DNA of 64,000 nucleotides. Origin: RYN-230 sp963768945 (lineage in GTDB: Bacteria; Actinomycetota; Actinomycetes; Streptosporangiales; Streptosporangiaceae). Every line of letters begins with the position of its first letter. The first letter of the stretch is position 1. The notes beneath the pieces were generated by a model, which was given only the letters and a program-made list of their open reading frames with translations, did not search any database and was not told the DNA's origin. A program made the position numbers and the translations under genes. This document shows, one piece after another, positions 8,844 through 17,907 of the stretch. Where the stretch lies: assembly GCA_963768945.1 (NCBI GenBank), contig CAVYJW010000003.1, forward strand, positions 558,001-622,000. Direction: 5' to 3'.

Positions 8844-11077
8844 TCAGGCGAGATCGAACCGGTCGAGGTTCATCACCTTGTTCCACGCCGCGACGAAGTC
8901 GTTCACGAACTTCTCCTTAGCGTCATCGCTCGCGTAGACCTCCGCGAGCGCGCGCAGCTCGGAGTTCGACCCGAAGACCAGATCGGCACGGCTGCCGTTC
9001 CACTTGACCGCGTCCGTAGCGGCGTCGCGGCCCTCGAACGTGTTCGCGTCCTCGGCTGCCGGCCTCCACGTCGTGCCCATGTCGAGCAGGTTGACGAAGA
9101 AGTCGTTGGTCAGCGACCCGGGGGCCGTGGTGAAGACGCCGAGGGGCGACTGCTGGTAGTTGGCGCCCAGGACGCGGAGGCCACCGACGAGGACTGTCAT
9201 CTCGGGGGCGCTCAGGGTCAGCAGGTTCGCCCGGTCGAGCAGCAGGTACTCGGCCGGCAGCTGGTTGCCCTTGCCGACGTAGTTCCGGAACCCGTCCGCC
9301 TTCGGCTCGAGCGCGGCGAACGACTCCACGTCGGTCTGCTCCTGTGACGCGTCCGCGCGGCCCGGCGTGAAGGGCACCTGGACGTCGAAGCCGGCGTCCT
9401 CGGCGGCCTTCTCGACGGCCACGGCACCGGCGAGCACGATCAGGTCGGCGAGTGAGACCTGGTTGCCGCCCGTGTGGGAGGCATTGAAGGCCTGCTGGAT
9501 CCCCTCCAGCGTGCGCAGCACCGTGGCCAGCTGGTCGGGGTCGTTGACCTCCCACCCGCTCTGCGGCTCGAGGCGGATGCGGCCGCCGTTGGCGCCGCCG
9601 CGCTTGTCGCTGCCCCGGAACGACGAGGCCGCCGCCCACGCGGTGGATACGAGCTGGGACACGGTCAGGCCCGACTCGAGGACCTGGCCCTTGAGGAAGG
9701 CGATGTCCTCCTCGCCGACGAGCTCGTGCGTCACGGCGGGGATGGGGTCCTGCCACAGCAGCGTCTCGGCCGGGACCTCCGGGCCGAGGTAGCGGACGAC
9801 CGGGCCCATGTCACGGTGGGTCAGCTTGAACCAAGCCCGCGCGAAAGCGTCAGCGAACTCGGCCGGGTTCGCGAGGAAGCGCCGCGAGATCTGGTCGTAG
9901 ACCGGGTCCAGGCGGAGCGACAGGTCCGTCGTCAGCATCGTCGGAGGGCGGCGCTTCGAGGGGTCGTGGGCGTCCGGGACGGTACCCGCCCCGGCGCCGT
10001 CCTTCGGCTGCCACTGGTATGCGTCGGCAGGGCTCTTAGTCAGCTCCCACTCGTAGCCGTAGAGCGTCTCGAGGAAGCTGTTGTCCCATGTCACCGGGGT
10101 AGATGTCCAGGTGACCTCGAGACCACTGGTGATCGCGTCGCCGCCCTTGCCGGTGCCGTAGGTGCTCTTCCAGCCGAGGCCCTGCTGCTCGAGCGGGGCG
10201 GCCTCCGGGTCGGGGCCGACGTTGTCTGCCGGGCCCGCGCCGTGGGTCTTGCCGAACGTGTGACCGCCCGCGATCAGGGCTACCGTCTCCTCGTCGTTCA
10301 TCGCCATCCGGCGGAACGTCTCGCGGATGTCGCGGGCCGCGGCGAGCGGGTCCGGGTTGCCGTTCGGGCCTTCCGGGTTGACGTAGATGAGGCCCATCTG
10401 AACCGCGCCCAGGGGCTCCTCGAGCTCCCGGTCGCCGCTGTAGCGCTCGTCGTCGAGCCAGGTGGTCTCGGGACCCCAGTAGACGTCCTCGTCCGGCTCC
10501 CACACGTCCGCGCGGCCACCGCCGAAGCCGAAGGTCTTGAAGCCCATCGACTCCAGGGCGACGTTGCCGGTGAGGACGATGAGGTCGGCCCACGAGATCT
10601 TCTGGCCGTACTTCTTCTTGACCGGCCACAGCAGCCGGCGGGCCTTGTCGAGGCTGACATTGTCCGGCCAGCTGTTGAGCGGCGCGAAGCGCTGCTGGCC
10701 GGCGCCCGCGCCACCGCGGCCGTCGCTGATGCGGTACGTGCCCGCGCTGTGCCATGCCATCCGGATCATGAGCGGGCCGTAGTTGCCGAAGTCGGCCGGC
10801 CACCAGTCCTGCGAGGTCGTCAGCACCTCCGCGATGTCCCGCTTCACGGCCGCGAGGTCGAGGGTCCTGAACGCCTCGGCATAGCTGAACTCCTCCCCCA
10901 GGGGGTTGGCCACGGCCGGGTTCTTGGCCAGGACCTTCAGGTTGAGTTTGTTCGGCCACCACTCACGGTTGGCATCCCCCATGGTGGGATGCACCCGGCC
11001 TCCGTGCGCGACCGGACATTCCCCCCGCTCTCCGGGGTCGCGCCTTCGACGACTACTGGATCATGGTTCTCGGACAT
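8844..11077 (-). CDS. katG: catalase-peroxidase, N-terminal frameshift
   Basis: Bifunctional haem enzyme that removes hydrogen peroxide. The true start is ATG 11077 (MSENHDPVVV…, GGAAGGA upstream), but that frame breaks at a run of six C (G on the coding strand) at 11021-11026. One extra G would restore SGGECPVAHGGRVHPT and a 744-aa protein of normal KatG length. The remaining frame is intact: distal MIRMAWHSAG (the Arg-Trp-His triad), the adduct tyrosine in MGLIYVNPEGPNG, proximal histidine in AGGHTFGKTHGAG, and a complete second peroxidase-like domain. An in-frame GTG at 10994 with GGAGG upstream could still start a protein lacking about 28 residues. It lies 32 bp behind furA and is probably under its control. 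Confidence 0.9.
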
Positions 11078-11109
11078 GGGAATCCTTCCGGGCTAGACGG
11101 ATCACGTGC

Positions 11110-11547
11110 TCAGGAACTGCTGGCGGTGGAACAGCCGGGGCACAGGCCCCAGTAGATGACCTGGGCCTCGTCGATCGAGAAGCCGTGTTCGTCGGACGCG
11201 GTGAGGCAGGGCGCCTCGCCGACCGCGCAGTCGACGTCAGCGACGACACCGCACGACCGGCACACCACGTGGTGATGGTTGTCCCCGACGCGTCCCTCAA
11301 ACCGGGCCGGGCTGCCGGCCGGCTCGATGCGGCGGACGAGTCCCGCCGCGGTGAGCGCGTGGAGGGCCTCATACACGGCTTGAAGGGAGACATGGCCCAC
11401 GCGAGCGCGCACCCCGGAGGCGATCGCCTCGACACCGAGGTGGTCACCGTCCCGGACGGTCTCGAGCAGTGCCACGCGTGCGGCCGTCACCCGCAGGCCG
11501 GCACCCCGCAACTCCTCGGCTGGACCCGGAGTCAGGGATGAGGTCAC
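11110..11547 (-). CDS. furA: Fur-family regulator of katG (FurA type)
   Basis: 145 aa, the normal Fur size. An N-terminal winged helix (LRVTAARVALLETV … SLQAVYEALHAL) is followed by the metal-binding C-terminal domain with NHHHVVCRSCG and a terminal CPGC zinc site. Fur proteins of this class repress themselves and the downstream catalase-peroxidase and are relieved by peroxide or metal loss. The gene is immediately upstream of katG in the same direction, the classical furA-katG arrangement. The A/T-rich stretch just upstream of its start (about 11551-11585) is the likely autoregulated promoter region. Confidence 0.92.
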   Translation of the reverse strand: MTSSLTPGPAEELRGAGLRVTAARVALLETVRDGDHLGVEAIASGVRARVGHVSLQAVYEALHALTAAGLVRRIEPAGSPARFEGRVGDNHHHVVCRSCGVVADVDCAVGEAPCLTASDEHGFSIDEAQVIYWGLCPGCSTASSS

Positions 11548-11666
11548 GCGGCAAATCTACCCTCATAAACACGAATAGTTCAAGACAGCGAATCATCAAG
11601 GTCTAGCGCCGTGTCAGGTGAAGTGCCAGCGGGAGGGAGCGCTGAGCACCATCGAAACCAGACCGG

Positions 11667-11746
11667 CCGGGCCACCCTGAAGCCGGGCCACCCTGAAGCC
11701 GGGCGACCCTGAAGCCGGGCGACCCTGAAGCCGGGCGACCCTGAAG
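11667..11746. repeat. tandem array of five 16-bp units
   Basis: Five contiguous copies of a unit reading CCGGGCSACCCTGAAG, the first two with C and the last three with G at the variable place. It sits in the 366-bp space between furA (start 11547) and the small membrane protein gene (stop 11914); nothing else was recognised there apart from the furA promoter region. Confidence 0.9.
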
Positions 11747-11913
11747 GGTGATTCCCCGGTCGGTGAGCGCCCCGGGCAGTTCGCCCGGGCAGTTCAACCG
11801 GGCCTGGCAGAAGCGCGGGCGGCCGGTGAAGCCGTTTGGCCGCCGCGCTGCTGCCAGCCTGCAACCGTGCACCGCTGGGCGTAACCGCTGAAGTCCCAGG
11901 TCTGCTGCTGGTC

Positions 11914-12165
11914 CTACCACACCGACCGTTCGTGCATTGAACCGCCGCGGGCGATCAGGTAGACCACCACGCCGATCAGCGGGATGAGCAGCACGAAGAC
12001 GAACCATAGGGCCTTTTCCCCGCCGGACAGGTCAGGGCTGCGGAAGATGTCGATGAACACGGTGATCAGGATCCAGAACCAGACCACCCACAGGAACACC
12101 TCGAGAATCGTCCAGAAGATGTTCAGAAGCGGATAAGAAGATGACACAACCGCGAGTGTCGACAT
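11914..12165 (-). CDS. small membrane protein with PLD nuclease N-terminal (PLDc_N) domain
   Basis: 83 aa from ATG 12165, with an AAGGAG site at good spacing. Two membrane helices: residues about 12-38 (NIFWTILEVFLWVVWFWILI) and about 50-70 (ALWFVFVLLIPLIGVVVYLI), separated by an acidic/basic loop with RSPDLSGGEKALW. The second helix with its following R is the PLDc_N pattern found in many small actinobacterial membrane proteins and at the N-terminus of cardiolipin synthases. The protein alone has no catalytic domain. Function unknown. Confidence 0.75.
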   Translation of the reverse strand: MSTLAVVSSSYPLLNIFWTILEVFLWVVWFWILITVFIDIFRSPDLSGGEKALWFVFVLLIPLIGVVVYLIARGGSMHERSVW

Positions 12166-12478
12166 TCGTTCTCCTTCACGCCGGGGGAGTTGGCGCAAGG
12201 CGACCTAGCTTCAGGCCGCCGCGCCAGGGCGTGCCCAGCATGCGCTGGAAGTGGATCATCGACATCACCCAGCACGGGGGAGCCCACATCGCTCCACAGC
12301 GCGCTTTGCGGGGGAAATGCGGCTTTGTGCCTCGGGCCGGCGGCTGCTCGAGTCAGCCGGGATGAGAAGGTGTCCGATCTCAGCCGGTTTGGATGGCGCC
12401 AGGCCGTGCTAGCGCGGTGCTGCTCACCCATCCAGGGTGGCGCCACCCGGTACACGTTCTCCGGAGTTGCTGGCCCGG

Positions 12479-12733
12479 TCAGTGCTCGTGAACGTGCTCG
12501 CCGTGCTGAACGTGACGGTGGCCATCGTGGACGTGGTCAACGTGGTCGTCGTGCTGGACGGTCTCGCAGCCGTCCCCCTCAGAGTGGCTGCCCTCGTGGT
12601 CGGCATGCAGGGCCTGCTCGGGATGATGCTCGTCGCCGTGCACGTGGTCGACGTGGTCGTCGTGCTGGACCGTCTCGCACCCGTCGCCAGGATGGTGCTC
12701 GTGACTGACAGGCTCAGTGTGGGAAGTAATCAT
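12479..12733 (-). CDS. histidine-rich putative metal-binding protein with internal duplication
   Basis: 84 aa with some 23 histidines. The 16-residue segment DGCETVQHDDHVDHVH occurs twice, identically, at about residues 17-32 and 53-68; the copy-specific remainder ends HDGHRHVQHGEHVHEH. Single-copy relatives in actinomycetes have one such GC/HGDHVDYVHDGHRH-type unit and are usually taken as zinc or other divalent metal binders, so this gene seems to be a tandem-doubled version. No membrane segment or export signal. It sits alone, with 109 bp separating it from the next minus-strand gene upstream. Confidence 0.8.
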   Translation of the reverse strand: MITSHTEPVSHEHHPGDGCETVQHDDHVDHVHGDEHHPEQALHADHEGSHSEGDGCETVQHDDHVDHVHDGHRHVQHGEHVHEH

Positions 12734-12842
12734 CTCAGCTCCACACTACATGTCAGTCTCGTTCGCGCCGATGCGGGGCGCGGCGGGCCACCGGCCGTAC
12801 TCTGACTCAGAGCGGTCGCGGGCTGCCCACAGGATCGGCGCG

Positions 12843-14393
12843 TCACCTTCTGGCTGTGCTGTAGCCCAGTGCCGCCGCGAGCCCGAGCGCGCTGCGGGGG
12901 GCGTACGCGATGCGCCACAGGCCGCCATGCGCGGCGGCGTGCGCCTCGTCCTGCCAGGGATACGCGTGCGCCGGGCCGCCGCCGGTGTTCAGGTCATGGA
13001 CGAGCAGTGCGGCCATGAGCACCTTGCACGTGGCCGGTTCGAAAACTTCGACGCCGAACCGGTGTGCGCCGGCGTACGCGGCCGCCAGCACGCGGTTCTT
13101 CAGGACCGACCTCGTGCGGGTCGGCGGGGCGACGTTCATCGACACGGTCGTGCCAGCTTCACGGGCGAGCGTGGCGCGCCAGCGTTGCACCCGCTTGGCG
13201 AGCGCGTAGTTGGGACCTTGCTGCGACACCAGGCTGTCGTTGATGCCCGGGTCAACACCGGGCATATAGGCGCGGCGCAGCAAGCGCCCGCCGGACAGCG
13301 TCCGCAGCGGTCGGCCAGCGAACTTCGCCGCTCGCGAACGGGTCGCATAGGCATGGACGGACTGCGCGACGGCTTCCGGCGGGACCGCGAACACGTCGGT
13401 CGGCGTGGCGAGGAACGCGAGCGCGACATCGTCGCGCCCGGCCTGGAGGCGCACCGTGAGCGCGTCAACCGCGGCGGACAGGCGCACATTGGCCGCGCCA
13501 TCCGCGTAGCCGTAGTTGCCCAGGACCAGCGGCCCGTCAATGGTGGCGAGCCAGTCCGCGACGGCAGGGATCTCGCTTGTCAGGTCGAGGCCGGCGCGCT
13601 GGGTGATGGCCTCGCTCCCGCCCCCGGCCTCGCTCCCCCCGGGCTCGCTCGTGCCCCCCGGCCCGCTTCCGCCCCCGGGCTCGCGCTGGCCAGGCTGCTG
13701 GTGAGCAACGGGAATCACAAGCGTTCCCCCGTTCCGCCGCCCGGTGTCCAGGACGCGCTCCCAGACAGCGGGACGGGGCAGGTCAACGGCGATCACCCGG
13801 GCGCCCCAGCTCAGCAGGGGGGACAGAGGACCCACCTCGGCGCCCGCGCCGAGCACCGCGATCGTGCGGCCGGGCAGGGGAAGCCACTCCGGGTGCGCCG
13901 CGACCGTTCGGACCGCATCCGCGCAGGACGGCTCGATCACGCCGCTGTCCACCCAGGTGTCCAGCCTGCGCAGCAGAGCGTCGCCACGCAGCCGGTCGCC
14001 CCGGTAGGGCAGCGACAGGCCGACGTCGGCCTGCCCGGTGCCCGGCACCGTGACCGTGGTAAAACGCCGGCCTCCAGGCGCGGAGAGCAGCGTGTCGAGT
14101 CCGGTCTCCTCGCTATCGGGCTGCACGACCCGCATCCGCCGGTGCACGGAGTCCAGCCCGTCGCGGGCTACCGTTATCGCGGCGTCCCTGGACGCCAGCC
14201 CGGCTTCGACGAGCCGGCGGAAATGCACGACGTAACCGCTGCGCCAGTTCGTATCCCGCTCCGCATCGAGCGCCCCGACGGGGTCAACAGGGCGCAGCGC
14301 GTCAGCTACCACGGCGCTGCCCACTGCTGACGTGCTCCTGCGTCCGTCCGCTGCGGTGGGGAAGACAACCCCGGCCGGCTCCTCGCCGCTCAT
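12843..14393 (-). CDS. uncharacterised 516-aa protein divergent from argG
   Basis: ATG 14393 is chosen because AGGAG precedes it and a longer frame to 14531 would run across the argG promoter. No membrane segment. Residues about 190-230 contain a Rossmann-like strand-turn (TIAVLGAGAEVGPLSPLLSW) that suggests nucleotide or methyl-donor binding, followed by a glycine/serine-rich linker (about 275-300) made of short imperfect repeats, and a conserved-looking C-terminal half. I recall similar unannotated proteins in other actinomycetes but no assigned function. It is divergent from argG over 158 bp, so shared regulation is possible. Confidence 0.7.
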   Translation of the reverse strand: MSGEEPAGVVFPTAADGRRSTSAVGSAVVADALRPVDPVGALDAERDTNWRSGYVVHFRRLVEAGLASRDAAITVARDGLDSVHRRMRVVQPDSEETGLDTLLSAPGGRRFTTVTVPGTGQADVGLSLPYRGDRLRGDALLRRLDTWVDSGVIEPSCADAVRTVAAHPEWLPLPGRTIAVLGAGAEVGPLSPLLSWGARVIAVDLPRPAVWERVLDTGRRNGGTLVIPVAHQQPGQREPGGGSGPGGTSEPGGSEAGGGSEAITQRAGLDLTSEIPAVADWLATIDGPLVLGNYGYADGAANVRLSAAVDALTVRLQAGRDDVALAFLATPTDVFAVPPEAVAQSVHAYATRSRAAKFAGRPLRTLSGGRLLRRAYMPGVDPGINDSLVSQQGPNYALAKRVQRWRATLAREAGTTVSMNVAPPTRTRSVLKNRVLAAAYAGAHRFGVEVFEPATCKVLMAALLVHDLNTGGGPAHAYPWQDEAHAAAHGGLWRIAYAPRSALGLAAALGYSTARR

Positions 14394-14516
14394 CGCGCTC
14401 CTGTCGTCGTCATGAGACAACCACGCTGAACGGCATCCCGCCACCGCTGGCCGCCGCTCGCGCAGGCTGGACTGCCGCGCTGCGCCGAGACCTTGTAGGG
14501 TCCCGCATCGGCGGCT

Positions 14517-14530
14517 TGCATAATCATGCA
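14517..14530. promoter_or_regulatory. candidate ARG box upstream of argG
   Basis: TGCAT-AATC-ATGCA, a 5-bp inverted repeat inside TTGCATAATCATGCATTA, an A/T-rich island 22 bp before the argG start. It resembles actinobacterial ArgR operator half-sites (TTGCATA / ATGCAT). Its position would block initiation of argG transcription. Inference from sequence and position. Confidence 0.6.
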
Positions 14531-14551
14531 TTAGACGGCATACTTTCGCGC

Positions 14552-16009
14552 GTGTCCAAGGTCATGACCTCCCTGCCGATCGGCGAACGGGTCGGCATTG
14601 CCTTCTCCGGAGGGCTCGACACCTCGGTCGCGGTCGCGTGGATGCGCGACAAGGGTGCGGTGCCGTGCACATACACCGCCGACATCGGGCAATACGACGA
14701 AGACGACATCGGCTCGGTCCCTGGGCGGGCCAGGTCGTACGGCGCCGAGATCGCCCGGCTGGTCGACTGCCGTGCCGCTCTCGTCGAAGAGGGCCTGGCC
14801 GCGCTGGCCTGCGGGGCGTTCCACATCCGCTCGGCCGGCCGGTCCTACTTCAACACCACCCCGCTGGGCCGGGCGGTCACGGGCACACTGCTGGTGCGGG
14901 CGATGCTCGAGGACGACGTCCAGATCTGGGGTGACGGCTCGACGTTCAAGGGCAACGACATCGAGCGGTTCTACCGCTACGGGCTGCTGGCCAACCCCAA
15001 CCTGCGCATCTACAAGCCGTGGCTCGACGCGGCCTTCGTCAGTGAGCTCGGTGGCCGCCGGGAGATGAGCGCGTGGCTGCTCGCCCACGATCTGCCGTAC
15101 CGCGACAGCTCCGAGAAGGCCTACTCGACCGACGCGAACATCTGGGGCGCTACCCACGAGGCCAAGACTCTCGAGCATCTCGGCAACGGGATCGAGACCG
15201 TCCTGCCGATCATGGGCGTGCGGTTCTGGGACCCGGCGGTGGAGATCGCGCCGGAGGATGTCACGATCGGCTTCGAGCGCGGCCGGCCGGTGACGATCAA
15301 CGGATCGGAGTCCGCCAGCCCCGTCAACCTGGTCACGGCGGCCAACGCGATCGGGGGACGGCACGGGCTGGGCATGTCCGACCAGATCGAGAACCGGATC
15401 ATCGAGGCCAAGAGCCGGGGTATCTACGAGGCGCCGGGCATGGCGCTGCTGCACGCGGCGTACGAGCGGCTGGTCAACGCGATCCACAACGAGGACACCC
15501 TCGCGAACTATCACGCCGAGGGCCGCCGGCTGGGCCGGCTGATGTACGAGGGCCGCTGGCTCGACCCGCAGGCGCTGATGCTCCGCGAATCCCTGCAGCG
15601 CTGGGTGGGCGCCGCGGTCACGGGCGAGGTCACCCTGCGGCTGCGCCGCGGCGAGGACTACTCGATCCTCGACACCACCGGCCCCGCGTTCAGCTACCAC
15701 CCCGACAAGCTGTCGATGGAGCGCACCGAGGACTCGGCGTTCGGCCCCCTGGACCGGATCGGCCAGCTCACCATGCGCAACCTGGACATCGCTGACTCGC
15801 GCGCCAAGCTGGAGCAGTACGCCGGGCTCGGCATGGTGGGCGCCGCGCACGCCGCACTGATCGGGGCGGGGCCGCAAAGCGAGCTGGTCGGTGAGATGCC
15901 TGAAGGGGGAGCCGAGGCGATCGCCTCCCGCGGCGAGGTAGACGAGGACGACGAGCTCCTCGACCGCGCCGCGATGGAGGCCGGCACCGACGAGGCCGGC
16001 ACCGGCTGA
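14552..16009 (+). CDS. argG: argininosuccinate synthase (long, E. coli-like type)
   Basis: Joins citrulline and aspartate with ATP to argininosuccinate in arginine synthesis; cytosolic. GTG 14552 gives VSKVMTSLPIGERV, the usual start of this class; an upstream in-frame TTG at 14516 lies in the operator. 485 aa, as expected for the long ArgG type. The ATP P-loop AFSGGLDTSVAVAWM is at about residue 15, GDGSTFKGNDIERF at about 128 and the substrate region PYRDSSEKAYSTDANIWG at about 178. The C-terminal tail (about 450-485) is acidic and ends in a short EAGTDEAGTG repeat whose DNA repeats past the stop. The gene is away from other arg genes here. Confidence 0.95.
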   Translation: MSKVMTSLPIGERVGIAFSGGLDTSVAVAWMRDKGAVPCTYTADIGQYDEDDIGSVPGRARSYGAEIARLVDCRAALVEEGLAALACGAFHIRSAGRSYFNTTPLGRAVTGTLLVRAMLEDDVQIWGDGSTFKGNDIERFYRYGLLANPNLRIYKPWLDAAFVSELGGRREMSAWLLAHDLPYRDSSEKAYSTDANIWGATHEAKTLEHLGNGIETVLPIMGVRFWDPAVEIAPEDVTIGFERGRPVTINGSESASPVNLVTAANAIGGRHGLGMSDQIENRIIEAKSRGIYEAPGMALLHAAYERLVNAIHNEDTLANYHAEGRRLGRLMYEGRWLDPQALMLRESLQRWVGAAVTGEVTLRLRRGEDYSILDTTGPAFSYHPDKLSMERTEDSAFGPLDRIGQLTMRNLDIADSRAKLEQYAGLGMVGAAHAALIGAGPQSELVGEMPEGGAEAIASRGEVDEDDELLDRAAMEAGTDEAGTG

Positions 16010-16035
16010 GGCCGGCACCGGCTGAGGCCGGCCAC
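15978..16035 (+). repeat. tandem repeat spanning the argG stop codon
   Basis: Units of 15, 16 and 16 bp (AGGCCGGCACCGGCTG type) plus a partial copy. The argG stop TGA (16007-16009) is formed at a unit boundary and is repeated 16 bp later, in a different frame. Confidence 0.85.
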
Positions 16036-16161
16036 CCGCTCCCGGAGCGGGGGTCCCGGGCAGGGGCACGCACCGCTCGCACAGCTAGCGCAGTTCGCTG
16101 ATCTGCCATTCGGCTGGGCCACAGGAATGCCGGTGAAACGTTTCCGGAAACAAGGGACGTG

Positions 16162-16208
16162 CCATACATCTACCACCGGTGGCGACGTTCCATACATTCA
16201 CTACCGGT
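16162..16208. promoter_or_regulatory. direct repeat upstream of the APC permease
   Basis: Two 19-bp copies of CCATACATYYACYACCGGT (16162-16180 and 16190-16208), 16 of 19 identical and 28 bp apart start to start. The first contains the palindrome CCACCGGTGG. About 104 bp before the permease start, so a regulator-binding site is likely. Confidence 0.5.
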
Positions 16209-16311
16209 ATTGGTTCTGAGCGGATTAGTCCGTATTGTCTGTGAGTGGTCAGCCTGGGGAGCCGTGTTAGCCACGCCGGATCCGCCCCGCGGAGCCACGA
16301 CAGGAGAACCG

Positions 16312-17757
16312 ATGAGGGAACCAGCCGCAACTGCCGTCCCGGAGACCACTCAGGTGTCACCGGCCCGACTGGAGCCCGATGCGATCGGGGTCGCCCAGGA
16401 CACGGTCATAGGCATGGCCAACGCCGCCCCGTCGGTATCGGTCGGGCTGACCCTGGCCGGTCTCGCCGCGGCGACTGCCTATGCCTCCGGGCCGATCATT
16501 CTCTTAACAGCAGTTCCTATGCTCATCGTCGCTAATGCCTACCGCCGGCTGAATCTCTGGAACGCCAACTGCGGCGCTTCCTTCGAGTGGGTCGGCCGTG
16601 CGATGAACCCGTACTTAGGCTTCATCACCGGCTGGCTGATGATCGCCGGCAGCCTGGTCGGGGCGATCTCCGGCGTCGTGGTCCTGGCTCCCTCGGTCCT
16701 GGCTGTCTTCGGTGCCAGTGCCACGAGCACCTGGCCCAATATCATCATCAGTACCGCCGTCATCCTGGTCATGCTCGTCATCGCGGTCGTCGGCATCCGG
16801 ATCACGGCGCGCACGCAGGTCAGCCTGGGGCTGATCGAGTACGTCATCCTGGTCGGCTTCGCGATCGCGGGCCTGGTGGCCGTGCTGGGCCACCATCACG
16901 GCACTTTCCCCATTACCAGGGGCTGGTTTAGCGTCACCGGAATCGGCGGCCACGGCAGCCTCGCGGCGGGGTTTCTGATCGCGGTGTTCATGTACACCGG
17001 CTGGGACGCCAGCGTCTACGTGAACGAGGAGGTGACGCACCGGCGCGCCAACCCGGGCCGGGCAGCGATCATGGCGGTCGCCTTCCTCGCCATTATCTTC
17101 ATCGTTTCGGAAGTGGGGCTGCAGGGAGTAGTGTCGCCCGCCAGGCTCCAGGCCAACTCGGCGTCGGCCCTCGTGTATGTCGGCCAGGCGCTGGGTGGCA
17201 GCGGATGGGCCAAGGTGATTGCGCTTTCCCTGGCGCTGTCGGTGATCGCCTCGACCGGAACCGCGCTCGTGATCATCGCCCGGATGGCCTACGGGATGGC
17301 CCGCCACCGGGTGCTGCCACTGTTCCTCGGCAACGTGAGCTACCGCTTCTCCACCCCCGCCACCGCCAGTATCGTCGTCGGCGTGGTACTCATCGTGGCC
17401 ACCTGGATTTACCTCCTCTCCAGTTCAATCGCTAACGTCTTCACGCAACTGATCGACGTGACCGGCTTGCTCTACGCGGCCTTCTATGTCCTCACCTCCA
17501 TCGCCGCGATGGTCTATTACCGACGCCGAATCGTCAGTAACCCCTGGGACGCGGTGCTCGTTGGGATACTTCCCGTCGGTGCCGTCGCGTTTCTCGTCTG
17601 GATGGTGATCAAGTCGCTGCAAGCCGCTCCAGCGTCGCAGATCTGGTCGCTGGTCGGCATCGTCGGTGTCGGCTTCATCCTGATGTTCGTCGCGCGGTTT
17701 GTGCTGCGGTCGCCGTTCTTCGGGATTCCCCGTGAGAGCGCCCCCCGGGATCGCTGA
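16312..17757 (+). CDS. APC-superfamily amino acid permease
   Basis: 481 aa from ATG 16312, which has a CAGGAGA ribosome site; longer in-frame starts lack one. Twelve predicted membrane helices. The first helix region (DTVIGMANAAPSVSVGLTLA) has the broken-helix glycine motif typical of APC permeases, and helix 6 (AVFMYTGWDASVYVNEEV) carries the second unwound segment of the fold. Such carriers take up or exchange amino acids and related amines across the cytoplasmic membrane, usually proton-coupled. Substrate is unknown. A direct-repeat operator candidate lies upstream; it is convergent with the DUF1269 gene. Confidence 0.9.
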   Translation: MREPAATAVPETTQVSPARLEPDAIGVAQDTVIGMANAAPSVSVGLTLAGLAAATAYASGPIILLTAVPMLIVANAYRRLNLWNANCGASFEWVGRAMNPYLGFITGWLMIAGSLVGAISGVVVLAPSVLAVFGASATSTWPNIIISTAVILVMLVIAVVGIRITARTQVSLGLIEYVILVGFAIAGLVAVLGHHHGTFPITRGWFSVTGIGGHGSLAAGFLIAVFMYTGWDASVYVNEEVTHRRANPGRAAIMAVAFLAIIFIVSEVGLQGVVSPARLQANSASALVYVGQALGGSGWAKVIALSLALSVIASTGTALVIIARMAYGMARHRVLPLFLGNVSYRFSTPATASIVVGVVLIVATWIYLLSSSIANVFTQLIDVTGLLYAAFYVLTSIAAMVYYRRRIVSNPWDAVLVGILPVGAVAFLVWMVIKSLQAAPASQIWSLVGIVGVGFILMFVARFVLRSPFFGIPRESAPRDR

Positions 17758-17907
17758 CGAAGCCAGGGCGCTATTGCGGGGAATCGTTACTGAGGGCAGC
17801 CAGCGCCGGCCCAGGTCACCGGTATGCCGAAGTCACGCGGGCGGTTCGCCGCGCGCTGGCAGTTGCCGTGGAGCCCTGACCCATCGCCACGAAGTCCCAC
17901 GTCACAA

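Noticed and set aside
9474..11096. Long plus-strand open frame (540 codons) opposite katG
   Set aside because: It is the antisense of katG; the long frame follows from GC-rich third positions, and the minus strand shows a complete known enzyme.
12437..12805. Plus-strand valine-rich frame opposite the histidine-rich gene
   Set aside because: Antisense of His codons reads as Val/Met; the minus strand matches a known metal-binding type.
14531..16069. Long minus-strand open frame opposite argG
   Set aside because: Antisense shadow of a well-supported argG; no family features.
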